Shown: positions 16,862 to 25,052, counted from the first letter of the stretch. The stretch is 27,559 nucleotides of DNA from Bacillota bacterium (GCA_029555925.1 JAKPQU010000235.1:1-27559), one strand, 5' to 3'. Notes: generated by a model from the sequence alone, not told the origin. Made by a program: numbers and translations.

Positions 16862-16936
16862 AAATTTTATTTTTAATGGCGTAAAATAAAGCTTTATATG
16901 GAAATTATAGAGAGGCAGTTTATCTAAATAATTTAA
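16862..16936. repeat. 75-bp dispersed intergenic repeat, copy 2
   Basis: This aligns without gaps to 1185-1259 (68 of 75 identical). As with copy 1, it lies just downstream of a stop codon, and a second repeat (here a heptad array) follows it. Confidence 0.8.
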
Positions 16937-16950
16937 GTTGTAATAATCCT

Positions 16951-16980
16951 CGCGTTACGCGTCACGCGTCACGCGTCACG
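16951..16980. repeat. CGTTACG/CGTCACG heptad array before the tubulin-like gene
   Basis: CGCGTTACGCGTCACGCGTC followed by ACGCGTCACG reads as four tandem heptads. In the opposite orientation it reads CGTGACG x3, CGTAACG, CGAGGA, matching the array at 26334-26367 in reverse. Confidence 0.8.
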
Positions 16981-17047
16981 ATTTTTATAAGCCGGTAGAT
17001 ATGAAAATTTTGCACTCTCACGTCAGTAATATTGAGGAGGGATAATT

Positions 17048-19987
17048 TTGAGTGATGGAGATATAACTCAAAAAGATACACAGCAGTTAAAAGGTATGAC
17101 ACCGAGTGTTATAATAGGACTTGGTGGTACAGGAAAAAGAGTGGTAATGCAGATAAGAAAGAAAATAGTCGAAGAGCATAAGAGCCTGGGGAATATGCCT
17201 ATTCTGGCTTTTCTTGTTCTGGATACCGATGAGGAAATAGTTCAGCTTGCAGGTCAGGAATCAAAGGTTTTATTGAGTTCCATTGAACTGCAGCCAAATG
17301 AAGTTATCCATGCAACTATTACCGGCACCCAGGAATTAAATGCAAATCTCCATCTTTATCCTCATATATCTGACTGGCTGGATCCTTTCGTCCTTGCTAC
17401 AGGTGATTCCAGCCACGGAGCCAGAGCAATCAGAGCTCTTGGCCGTCTTTCCTTCTTTTTAAATTATCCTGCTATAAGTAATGCTTTTGAACAGGCCAGA
17501 CACAGGATAAGTGTTGTTGATAACAGAGCATTTATGGAAAAAAGAGGCATAGTGGTAGATCCGGGATTGAATGTTTATATAGTAGGTTCTCTCTGCGGAG
17601 GTACAGGAAGTGGTATGTTTCTGGATATTGCCTTTATGGTAAAACATCTGCTTCGTAATGAATCTGTGTCTGAACGTATCGGTTATCTTGTTTTACCCGG
17701 TACATTTGAAGGTATTGGCCATCATATAAAATCCAATGCCTATGCGGCATTGAAAGAATTGAATTATTATTCCAGAGGAAATCCTTTTCCTTTCAGAGCT
17801 GAAATAAATACAAAGGCAGAACTGGCACCGCCGCCTTTTACTTACTGTTATCTCGTAAGCAACAGGAATGAATGTGTAACTTTCCAGACTCCTGAAGATC
17901 TGTTCTGTATGATTGCCCACAATATATTCCTTGATTTTACTTCCCAGTTTGCCCAGCATAAAAGATCCATAAGGAATAATATAGGTGCATTGACTGTTCA
18001 GCCCGATGAACTCGGATGTCCTCAGAATTATATGACTTTCGGTCTTTCTTCCATATATTTTCCGAAGGAAAGGGTTATGAATGCCTGTTCTTACAGACTC
18101 GGTAAGAATATTGTAAAATTCTGGCTGAAACCTACGGAAAACTATGCGCCTATGGATGATTTTCTGGAAAAATTCCTTATAAATAATCGTCTTATGGAAA
18201 GCCAGAAAAAGAAGATACATCATATATTACCTGCTATTATGGTAGCAAATCCTTCTGCAAACAGAGATTTCAATCAGGAACTTACCAGGTGGGCAGGAGA
18301 GGTACAGAAGAGCATGGATGGTGTCCCTCCTCAGAGTCTTCAGAGTAAACTTAAAAGTTATGACGAAAGTTTCAGTAAGAAATTTTTTGATGCCCATCCG
18401 GATCAGAAGAAATGGGGAGATTATTTCAAGAAAATGCATGAAAATACACAGAAATTAATAGAAACACAGGGCAGGGTTCTTGAGACGAGGATTGAAGAAA
18501 TGGTAGAAGATGCCAATATGGGACCTGAATTTACCAGGCAATTCCTGAAATCTCTTCTGGGAGAATTTGACAGCTATATATCTACCTTTACCCAGGAACG
18601 TAATCAGTTAGAACCTATGAAACAGAAGCTTCAGGACGGAAAAATGAAGGTTCTTTCCTCTTTAAAGGAGCATGTTCAGGCACCTTTCCTTTTCTCAAGA
18701 AGTGCCGTTCTTAAAAACGATGTAAAGGATTTCTGTAATGAAGCAATCAAATATTATAACAATCTTCTGATGGTTAAATCCAGAGCTATGGCAGTAATGT
18801 TCTGTGAAGAGATTAAGAAAGTCATAGACAAACTTGTTAAAGACCTGGAATTGTTTATAACAAAGCTCGAAGGTCTCATTGATGAACTAGCAGGGGGAGA
18901 AGAGATATTTATAAATGATACTACCGGCCTTATAGTGAATGGATTATTAATGTATGACAAATCCGATATAGATGGTTTTTATGATAAATCGGTAGGGTCT
19001 GAAACAATTAATTATACTTCAACTCAGGTGTTAAATGAATTTAAATGCAGACTTTATGCCATTCGTGGAAAAGAATGGTCAAACAGTAAAATTATGGAGA
19101 TTCTTATAAATACATGTAGAGGGCCTTTTAAAGATGTAAGGGAAACTTCGGTTGTTTCGAGGTTTTTTGCCAAATATACAGAACCTACCAAGCAACAGAA
19201 TGCTATCAAGGATATTTACGAGCGATCCTCTCCTTTTCTGAATTTTCAGGTTCCTTTAAATGGTTACAGAGATTTGACACAAAAAAAGCAGAATCTTATA
19301 GGTATTTACGAGGGAAATAATCCTACTGTAGATGAATTTCAGGAAATACAGCCACTGCTGATTAAAGCAGGTAAAGGTGTAAATCTCGGTTTGAACGTAA
19401 AGCCCATACCTGATAAGAGTGAAATACTTTTTACCAGGGAGGAAGGAGCTTTCCCTTTGAGAAGAGTTGCCATGATGAAGGATTTCAGGGATGCCTATGA
19501 ATTTTATCTGAAGCAGCCGAATCAAAATCCGCTTCACATAATGAAAAATTATCAAATTTTGACTGATATATTTCCTCTGGACACTGTAAAACTTGAACAG
19601 TCAAAATTAGTCTATTTCCTTGCTTCCCATCATGTCCTTGGATACCTGTCTCCTGATGAAGAAAATCCATCTCTGATAAAATATAATTTCAGGGATAAAA
19701 GCAGCGGATTTATGGATTGCAAGATACTTGGAGAAACGGAACAACAGGTTATAACTACATTATATACGGAAGATGATATAAGAAAAGAGATACATAAGAA
19801 AATTCAGAATGATGCTATTGCATCTCAGGCCACTATGGCGAAAAAGAAGGAACTCTGGATGAAAATGAGAGATCATCTTGATTATATGAGAGAAAAAGGC
19901 CATCAGGATTGGCCATTATATACAAAACTCGTAAAGGATTTTACAGTGGAGTATAAACTCTATGATCCATCCTTTGAAGAAGACTGA
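17048..19987 (+). CDS. Tubulin/FtsZ-like GTPase family protein (Tub_2 type)
   Basis: The 979-residue protein starts at TTG with GAGGAGGG upstream. The N-terminal domain has a nucleotide-binding loop PSVIIGLGGTGKRVVMQIR (G24-K30) and the tubulin signature GGTGSG (184-189) in GSLCGGTGSGMFLDIAF, preceded by a conserved arginine-rich GARAIRALGRLSFF. These are hallmarks of the large tubulin-like (Tub_2/FtsZ-like) family, not of cell-division FtsZ, which is about 350-400 residues. The rest is mostly helical (about 350-650 with coiled-coil character), with no signal peptide or membrane segment, so it is cytoplasmic. It is followed after 26 bases by a VWA gene, the association described for FtsZ-like proteins proposed to act in membrane remodelling. 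Polymerisation and GTP hydrolysis are inferred, not shown. Confidence 0.85.
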   Translation: MSDGDITQKDTQQLKGMTPSVIIGLGGTGKRVVMQIRKKIVEEHKSLGNMPILAFLVLDTDEEIVQLAGQESKVLLSSIELQPNEVIHATITGTQELNANLHLYPHISDWLDPFVLATGDSSHGARAIRALGRLSFFLNYPAISNAFEQARHRISVVDNRAFMEKRGIVVDPGLNVYIVGSLCGGTGSGMFLDIAFMVKHLLRNESVSERIGYLVLPGTFEGIGHHIKSNAYAALKELNYYSRGNPFPFRAEINTKAELAPPPFTYCYLVSNRNECVTFQTPEDLFCMIAHNIFLDFTSQFAQHKRSIRNNIGALTVQPDELGCPQNYMTFGLSSIYFPKERVMNACSYRLGKNIVKFWLKPTENYAPMDDFLEKFLINNRLMESQKKKIHHILPAIMVANPSANRDFNQELTRWAGEVQKSMDGVPPQSLQSKLKSYDESFSKKFFDAHPDQKKWGDYFKKMHENTQKLIETQGRVLETRIEEMVEDANMGPEFTRQFLKSLLGEFDSYISTFTQERNQLEPMKQKLQDGKMKVLSSLKEHVQAPFLFSRSAVLKNDVKDFCNEAIKYYNNLLMVKSRAMAVMFCEEIKKVIDKLVKDLELFITKLEGLIDELAGGEEIFINDTTGLIVNGLLMYDKSDIDGFYDKSVGSETINYTSTQVLNEFKCRLYAIRGKEWSNSKIMEILINTCRGPFKDVRETSVVSRFFAKYTEPTKQQNAIKDIYERSSPFLNFQVPLNGYRDLTQKKQNLIGIYEGNNPTVDEFQEIQPLLIKAGKGVNLGLNVKPIPDKSEILFTREEGAFPLRRVAMMKDFRDAYEFYLKQPNQNPLHIMKNYQILTDIFPLDTVKLEQSKLVYFLASHHVLGYLSPDEENPSLIKYNFRDKSSGFMDCKILGETEQQVITTLYTEDDIRKEIHKKIQNDAIASQATMAKKKELWMKMRDHLDYMREKGHQDWPLYTKLVKDFTVEYKLYDPSFEED

Positions 19988-20013
19988 ATTTTTATATAGA
20001 TGAGTCTAAAAAA

Positions 20014-21243
20014 ATGAAAATTTTTATTATGGCGGTAATATTGTTTTTAATATGTTTCTGTGATAAAGGTTTCTGTCAGTACGGGCAAAAGATAGTACTT
20101 ACGCAAAATGATATACTTACATTGAACAGGATCGATTTGCTTGCTTATCCGACAGTATTTCTGAATGTTATGGTAACAGACAGAGAAGGAAATCCTTTAG
20201 AGGCTCTTGGTATTAAAGATTTTACCGTGTCTGAAAATGGTGTAGAGCAGAAAATAGATTCCGTTATAAGTGCTTCACAGAGAAATGAACCGGTTACCAT
20301 TATGTTAACTATGGATGTAAGCGGAAGTATGGGTGATGAAATATATCTGGAAGATGGTACAAAGAGGAGGCCTTTAGATGATGCAAAGGATGGGGCGAAA
20401 ACTTTTGTTTCTAATTTAAAGGCTTATGATAAAGTTATAGTTTCTGTTTTTGCAGACTACTGGCTGGCTGTTAATGAGGTTACTGAAGACAGGGCACCTG
20501 TAATTAATGCTATCGATAAATTGACGCCAGAAGGGGGGACGGTTTTATTTCAGGGTGTAACAGAGTCTGTCAGATTACTCCATGATATGGAAGGCAATAA
20601 AGCTGTAATTGTTCTTACCGATGGTAAGGATTCCGGAAAAAATTTGACTTTACAGGAGTGTTTAACTAAAATAACAGGACAGGGAGTACCTGTATTTACA
20701 ATAGGTCTCGGAACAGATATTGATGAAAATACCCTGGTGAACATTGCCAGGACAACAGGTGGCAGATATTTCAGAGCCCCGGATTCGTCAAAATTAAAAG
20801 AAATTTATGAGCTTATTTCGAAACAGTTAGAAAAACAATACTGGATCAAATATAGAGTAAAAAAATCCCACCCTATAGGTTCAGAGGTGGATGTTACTGT
20901 AAGTAATATGTCTCCTGCTATGAGAGGAGTCAGTACTTTAAAATATATAACCCCTGCACAGTTAATAAACAGGGTTATTGAATTCGGTATCGGGCTGGTT
21001 GCTATAATTTTATTGACTGTTATGATATTTCATATTTTCTGGAAAGGATGTGGCTTTGATCCTGTTATATCCAGCTATGTAAGTATATTGATTTCAATAT
21101 GTCTATCCATAGGTTTATTTGTATTTCTCTTTCTTGGAGTTTTTATTTATTATAAAATGACTCTTCAGGTGTTTTTAACACTTGGAATACTTACTTTACT
21201 GGGGTTTATATTTATAATATGGAAAATTAAGGATTATGCTTAA
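20014..21243 (+). CDS. Membrane-anchored von Willebrand factor A domain protein
   Basis: The 409-residue protein has an N-terminal hydrophobic signal (1-21), a short beta-rich region (about 45-85, LNVMVTDREGNPLEALGIKDF), a VWA domain (about 93-285) and three C-terminal membrane segments (about 323-343, 353-380, 383-405). The MIDAS metal site is complete: DVSGS at 101-105, T176 in EGGTVLFQG and D203 in VLTDGKDSG. If the signal is cleaved or spans the membrane, the VWA domain is outside the cytoplasm. The final membrane spans resemble Ca-activated-channel-like or BatA-type VWA proteins. It is 26 bases downstream of the tubulin-like gene and probably co-transcribed. Only a weak SD is visible. 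Confidence 0.88.
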   Translation: MKIFIMAVILFLICFCDKGFCQYGQKIVLTQNDILTLNRIDLLAYPTVFLNVMVTDREGNPLEALGIKDFTVSENGVEQKIDSVISASQRNEPVTIMLTMDVSGSMGDEIYLEDGTKRRPLDDAKDGAKTFVSNLKAYDKVIVSVFADYWLAVNEVTEDRAPVINAIDKLTPEGGTVLFQGVTESVRLLHDMEGNKAVIVLTDGKDSGKNLTLQECLTKITGQGVPVFTIGLGTDIDENTLVNIARTTGGRYFRAPDSSKLKEIYELISKQLEKQYWIKYRVKKSHPIGSEVDVTVSNMSPAMRGVSTLKYITPAQLINRVIEFGIGLVAIILLTVMIFHIFWKGCGFDPVISSYVSILISICLSIGLFVFLFLGVFIYYKMTLQVFLTLGILTLLGFIFIIWKIKDYA

Positions 21244-21262
21244 CAAAACATATATTATTTTT

Positions 21263-21301
21263 AGGAGGTGATTTCTGGTTTTTTTTAACCAGAAGGACAT
21301 G
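21263..21301 (+). promoter_or_regulatory. SD-hairpin-start arrangement of the FHA gene
   Basis: A strong SD AGGAGGTG (21263-21270) is followed by a perfect 8-bp hairpin, TTCTGGTT/AACCAGAA with a T6 loop (21273-21294), and then ATG at 21299. Folding would place the SD about six bases from the ATG. Alternatively CTG at 21275 is in frame and perfectly spaced from the SD, which would add eight residues. Confidence 0.6.
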
Positions 21302-22237
21302 GCCAAAAGAGGAAAATCGAAAAAAGATAAAAAGAAGGAAAAAGATGAACAGGTCGGCGGTGAAACTCAGGTAAGTGAAGAATTTCAGGGAGAAGATACT
21401 TCTGAACCTACAGCCCCCCCTGCGGCAGAAACGCCTGTAGAGGAACCCCCTGCGGCAGAAACGCCTGTAGAGGAAACTCCTGCGGCAGAAACGCCTGTAG
21501 AGGAAACTCCTGCGGCAGAAACGCCTGTAGAGGAAACTCCTGTAGCAGAAACGCCTGTAGAGGAAACTCCTGTAGCAGAAACGCCTGTAGAGGAAACTCC
21601 TGTAGCAGAAACTCCTGTAGAGGAAACTCCTGTAGAGGAAACTCCTGTAGCAGAAACTCCTGCAGAGGAAATTCCTGCAGAGGAAACTCCTGTAGCAGAA
21701 ACTCCTGTAGCAGAAACTCCTGCAGAGGAAACTCCTGTTTCGGAAGAAGCAGAAGTACTGGAGCCGGCAGAAGAGGAAGAATTATGGGTATGTTCCAAGT
21801 GTAGCAGAGAAAACAGAGGTAAATCCAGATTTTGTTCCGGTTGTGGCGAGTCAAGGGTTAAAGAAGAAGGGCCTGTTGATGAGCAGGGAAAACCCAGGGT
21901 AGTTTATGCCGATCTTATCATTTATGACAGTAAAGGTAACAGCAAAAGAGTTTCTCTATTAAATGAGCGTATAACTATCGGAAGAGTAGATCCTCTTGCA
22001 CAGATATACCCTGATATTGACCTGACCTTTTTCGATTCGGAGCAGATTGTTTCAAGAAGACACTGTGAGATATTTCAGAAGCCTCCGGGACAGTATTTCC
22101 TGGTAGATATAGGTAGCTCTAACGGAACATTTTTGAATCGAAAGAAGATTCAGAAAGGTGTAAGTTTGCTTTTAAATGATAATGATGAAGTTCATTTTGC
22201 CAAGACCAGGACTATTTTTTCTCAGTCTTTAGATTAA
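21299..22237 (+). CDS. FHA-domain protein with zinc ribbon and PVEETP repeats
   Basis: The 312-residue protein has four parts: a lysine-rich N-terminus (KRGKSKKDKKKEKDE), a proline/glutamate repeat region (about 39-145, ten-residue units such as AAETPVEETP), a zinc ribbon with C165, C168, C179 and C182 (WVCSKC...FCSGCG), and a C-terminal FHA domain with G228-R229, SRRH (252-255) and NGT (275-277). FHA domains bind phosphothreonine, so this looks like a cytoplasmic adaptor reading a Ser/Thr kinase signal; no kinase is in the window. The repeats probably act as a stiff, extended linker. It is the third gene of the tubulin-like/VWA set. The start could be CTG 21275 (see separate entry). Confidence 0.88.
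   Translation: MAKRGKSKKDKKKEKDEQVGGETQVSEEFQGEDTSEPTAPPAAETPVEEPPAAETPVEETPAAETPVEETPAAETPVEETPVAETPVEETPVAETPVEETPVAETPVEETPVEETPVAETPAEEIPAEETPVAETPVAETPAEETPVSEEAEVLEPAEEEELWVCSKCSRENRGKSRFCSGCGESRVKEEGPVDEQGKPRVVYADLIIYDSKGNSKRVSLLNERITIGRVDPLAQIYPDIDLTFFDSEQIVSRRHCEIFQKPPGQYFLVDIGSSNGTFLNRKKIQKGVSLLLNDNDEVHFAKTRTIFSQSLD
21415..21740 (+). repeat. 30-bp coding tandem repeat in the FHA gene
   Basis: Units of 30 bases (e.g. GCGGCAGAAACGCCTGTAGA at the start of a unit) are repeated about ten times. Adjacent units are nearly identical at the nucleotide level in the first half and more mixed in the second. Such identity suggests recent expansion and possible length variation between strains. 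Confidence 0.9.
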
Positions 22238-22250
22238 ATTTTTAAAACTA

Positions 22251-22279
22251 TTGACACAATGAATTTTTATCGCTATAAT
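22251..22279 (+). promoter_or_regulatory. Consensus sigma70 promoter for the initiator tRNA
   Basis: TTGACA (22251-22256) and TATAAT (22274-22279) match the consensus exactly with a 17-base spacer. Transcription should start near 22286, right at a 9-bp hairpin and 26 bases before the tRNA. Confidence 0.9.
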
Positions 22280-22284
22280 GATAT

Positions 22285-22306
22285 GGTTGTAAAGAATTTT
22301 ACAACC
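22285..22306 (+). promoter_or_regulatory. Perfect 9-bp hairpin at the predicted transcript start
   Basis: GGTTGTAAA (22285-22293) and TTTACAACC (22298-22306) pair perfectly around GAAT. It would form the extreme 5' end of the pre-tRNA, or be an operator-like palindrome covering the initiation site. Confidence 0.6.
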
Positions 22307-22311
22307 TTCGT

Positions 22312-22385
<74 letters not shown>

Positions 22386-22415
22386 TTATAGTTTCTAATT
22401 TTAGACAGTATTTAT

Positions 22416-22441
22416 CAGGGATACTCAAAAGAGTATCCCTG
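22416..22441 (+). terminator. 11-bp perfect hairpin after the tRNA
   Basis: CAGGGATACTC (22416-22426) pairs with GAGTATCCCTG (22431-22441) around AAAA. Only AAATTTT follows, so a classic U-tract is weak. It lies five to ten bases before the SD of the next gene, so it could be the tRNA terminator or an attenuator on that gene. Confidence 0.6.
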
Positions 22442-22461
22442 AAATTTTAGGAGGTAATAAT

Positions 22462-23928
22462 ATGTATACTATTGATTTATCCATCCATGAGGAACAGCTT
22501 AAACGTGCTGTCCAAAGGGCCAGGGAAAAAAATATAATTATACCTACATTCAAACAGATGAGAGATCCCGGTCTTATACCTTCCAGAATTAAAGACAATC
22601 TTAAATCCATAGGATTATGGGATGTAAATCCCAATAATTTATTCAGGATTACATGGAAAAACGAACCTGTTCCGACGGGCGGACTTTTTGGAGATGTAAA
22701 TTTTATCGAAATTCCGAAAGAAATAACAGGTGTTGACGCAAGAATAATTGCACTGGTCGGTAAATGGTTTCCCACAGGAGCTCATAAGGTTGGTGCTAGT
22801 TTTGGATGCCTTGTTCCAAGGCTTGTTACGGGACAGTTTGACCCTACAAACCAGAAAGCAGTATGGCCTTCTACGGGCAACTACTGCCGCGGCGGTGCCT
22901 ATGATTCAGCCCTTCTCGGATGTACTTCAATAGCGATTTTACCTGAAGAAATGAGTAAAGAAAGATTTCAGTGGTTATCCAGGATTGCAGGAGAAGTTAT
23001 TGCCACTCCGGGATGTGAAAGTAATGTAAAAGAAATATTTGATAAATGCTGGGAACTCAGAAATACCAGGGGAGATAATATAATGATCTTCAATCAGTTT
23101 GAAGAAATGGGGAATCATTTATGGCATTATTATGTTACAGGTCATGCCATGGAAGAAGTGCTTAATAAATTAAAGGCAGAAGGCTCGCAGTTCTTTGGTT
23201 CCCATCTCACTACGGGTTCGGCAGGAACTATAGGATGTATTGATTATCTTAAGGAACTTTATCCGTCTGGAAAACTTGCAGTAGGAGAAGCTCTTCAGTG
23301 TCCTACATTATTATACAATGGTTTTGGAGGCCACAGAATAGAAGGTATTGGAGATAAACATGTTCCCTGGATACATAATATGAGAAATACCGATATGGTA
23401 ATGGGCCTCGATGATGAGATATGTATGAATATGGTCAGATTATTTAATGAACCGGCAGGACATGAATATTTAAGGGAACAGGGAGTTAAAGATGAATTTA
23501 TTAATAAACTGGAACTCCTTGGCATTTCAGGTATAGGCAATATGGTCGGATGCATTAAAATGGCAAAATATTACGAGCTGACTCATAAAGATATAGTCAT
23601 GACTGTATTTACCGACTCTATGGAACTTTATCAGACAAGGGTTAAGGAACTTGAAGAAAAACATGGTAAATATACAAAGATAGATGCAGCAGTTGATTAT
23701 ACCAAATTAATGAATCTAACTGTTGATCATATATTAGAAATGAACTATTGTGATAAAAAACGTGTACATAACCTGAAATATTTTACCTGGATAGAACAGC
23801 AGGCAAGAGAACTTAAAGAATTAAATGCCCAGTGGTATGACCAGGAATACTGGCATAGAATTCATAATCAGGTTGACGACATAGATAATTTAATTGATGC
23901 ATTCAATGAGAAGACAGGTCTCTTATAA
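22462..23928 (+). CDS. Fold-type II PLP-dependent enzyme (tryptophan-synthase-beta-like), unknown substrate
   Basis: The 488-residue protein belongs to the PALP superfamily of tryptophan synthase beta and cysteine synthase. The likely PLP lysine is K109 in KWFPTGAHKVGASFG, next to GNYCRGGAYDSALLG. The phosphate-binding glycine loop is probably TTGSAGTIG. Other conserved-looking stretches are AILPEEMSKERFQW, NQFEEMGNHLWHYYVTGHAMEE and EALQCPTLLYNGFGGHRIEGIGDKH. Related proteins are annotated only as PLP-dependent beta-subunit-like in Clostridia; the reaction is unknown to me. It has a strong SD (AGGAGGTAATAAT-ATG) and is followed by a strong terminator, so it is a single-gene unit or is read through from the tRNA. 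Confidence 0.85.
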   Translation: MYTIDLSIHEEQLKRAVQRAREKNIIIPTFKQMRDPGLIPSRIKDNLKSIGLWDVNPNNLFRITWKNEPVPTGGLFGDVNFIEIPKEITGVDARIIALVGKWFPTGAHKVGASFGCLVPRLVTGQFDPTNQKAVWPSTGNYCRGGAYDSALLGCTSIAILPEEMSKERFQWLSRIAGEVIATPGCESNVKEIFDKCWELRNTRGDNIMIFNQFEEMGNHLWHYYVTGHAMEEVLNKLKAEGSQFFGSHLTTGSAGTIGCIDYLKELYPSGKLAVGEALQCPTLLYNGFGGHRIEGIGDKHVPWIHNMRNTDMVMGLDDEICMNMVRLFNEPAGHEYLREQGVKDEFINKLELLGISGIGNMVGCIKMAKYYELTHKDIVMTVFTDSMELYQTRVKELEEKHGKYTKIDAAVDYTKLMNLTVDHILEMNYCDKKRVHNLKYFTWIEQQARELKELNAQWYDQEYWHRIHNQVDDIDNLIDAFNEKTGLL

Positions 23929-23961
23929 TAAACTGTTATTAGAAATTTTATTATAAATTTT

Positions 23962-23997
23962 AAAGGAAAAGTTCTGCAAAGGCAGAACTTTTCCTTT
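23962..23997. terminator. 16-bp perfect terminator hairpin
   Basis: AAAGGAAAAGTTCTGC (23962-23977) and GCAGAACTTTTCCTTT (23982-23997) pair perfectly around AAAG. The T-rich 3' arm and tail make it a good rho-independent terminator for the PLP enzyme gene; the A-rich 5' arm would let it work in reverse too. Confidence 0.85.
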
Positions 23998-24030
23998 ATT
24001 CTACTATAATTTTTACGGGGGTGACTGAAA

Positions 24031-24972
24031 GTGGGAGTGATCTGTCATATTTGTAATTATGAAAACAGTGATGAAAGTCCTTTTTGCGAGAAATGTGGAG
24101 AAAGACTCAGGGGAGTTGCGGTAAATAAATATGATATGCCTATAAAAATGCTTCGAGATATAGGTAATAGCCTTGCAGACAGACAGATGTCAGGCACTCA
24201 GGAGAAAATTGAAGAAGCATTTAATAATATTATGGAAGTTTCTCAGACAATACTGGATGAGGCCCAAAAAGATCTGGAACGTAATTTATCTGTAATGGAT
24301 ACTATGTCAGAGCAGGTTCTGGACGAATTAGGAGAAGTAGATGAAGGGAAATCTCTGGAAGTATTTTCAAATTTTGTGTCTCAGTTTCAATCAGCCCAGG
24401 ATCAGATTAATGAAGGCCTTTCCATAGCTAAAGAAGCTCTTCAGAAGATGAGAAGTTTTTCTGAACTTGAGGCAGGAAGCGGTAAAATAGATCTTGAAAG
24501 GGCTGCCTCTTTACTGCAAGGTGGTTTAAATACACTTGAATTTATCAGTGAAGAATCACAGGAACCCTTATTTTTAGAGTATGAAGATATAAAACCTGTT
24601 CCTCCTCAAATTATGGAAGCAATGGATCAATTAGAAGAAATAATGTCTATGATGTCAGATTATATGGATACAGGGGAGAGAGAGAATTTAGTTGAAATTA
24701 TTGCTTCTTTTGACATGGCAAAAGATTCTATCCAGGATTTACTGGATTCTACGGGTGATGGGCAGACAAATAAAGAAGATGAAACGATTCCTATCGGATA
24801 CAGGCATCAGTTAAAACATATAGAAGAAGAAAAAACTCAGGATAAAAGTGATGACGGAGATTACCTGGAAATTCAGGAAGAATATAAAGATGAAGAAGAA
24901 AATCATGACGAACAACTGAATTCTTTACATAATGCTTTAGCCGAGCAGGGTGACGATGATACTAAAGAATAA
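24031..24972 (+). CDS. Zinc-ribbon coiled-coil protein, unknown function
   Basis: The 313-residue protein starts at GTG with GGGGGTGA upstream. An N-terminal zinc ribbon (C5, C8, C19, C22: CHIC...FCEKCG) is followed by long amphipathic helices (about 40-250) with coiled-coil character and a very acidic C-terminus (KEDE, DDGD, EEYKDEEEN). No known enzyme motif is visible. The ribbon has exactly the C-x2-C-x10-C-x2-C spacing seen in the FHA protein upstream, suggesting a related module. The gene is flanked by terminators on both sides, so it is probably its own transcript. Confidence 0.75.
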   Translation: MGVICHICNYENSDESPFCEKCGERLRGVAVNKYDMPIKMLRDIGNSLADRQMSGTQEKIEEAFNNIMEVSQTILDEAQKDLERNLSVMDTMSEQVLDELGEVDEGKSLEVFSNFVSQFQSAQDQINEGLSIAKEALQKMRSFSELEAGSGKIDLERAASLLQGGLNTLEFISEESQEPLFLEYEDIKPVPPQIMEAMDQLEEIMSMMSDYMDTGERENLVEIIASFDMAKDSIQDLLDSTGDGQTNKEDETIPIGYRHQLKHIEEEKTQDKSDDGDYLEIQEEYKDEEENHDEQLNSLHNALAEQGDDDTKE

Positions 24973-25016
24973 CACTTTGTTCTTTGTTTTATAGATTGTA
25001 TGCCGAAGTTCAGGAT

Positions 25017-25044
25017 AAAGATAGTTTCAATTGAAGCTATCTTT
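25017..25044. terminator. Terminator between convergent genes
   Basis: AAAGATAGTTTC (25017-25028) pairs with GAAGCTATCTTT (25033-25044) around AATT, with one G-T pair. It is followed by a T-rich tail (ATTATTTTTTATTTTT). It ends the plus-strand gene. Its A-rich left flank is a weaker tail for the converging minus-strand gene. Confidence 0.8.
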
Positions 25045-25052
25045 ATTATTTT

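Noticed and set aside
17693..18223. 176-residue minus-strand reading frame inside the tubulin-like gene
   Set aside because: It is antisense to a well-supported coding sequence, with no SD and low-complexity composition.
21385..21854. Two long minus-strand reading frames rich in Val/Ser/Gly or Leu/Gln/Phe repeats
   Set aside because: They are the antisense of the 30-bp PVEETP coding repeat in the FHA gene; a repeat without stops on one strand often stays open on the other.
24005..24010. TATAAT as promoter for the zinc-ribbon coiled-coil gene
   Set aside because: No -35-like hexamer at 16-18 bases (the position is inside the terminator stem), and transcription would start on the SD itself.
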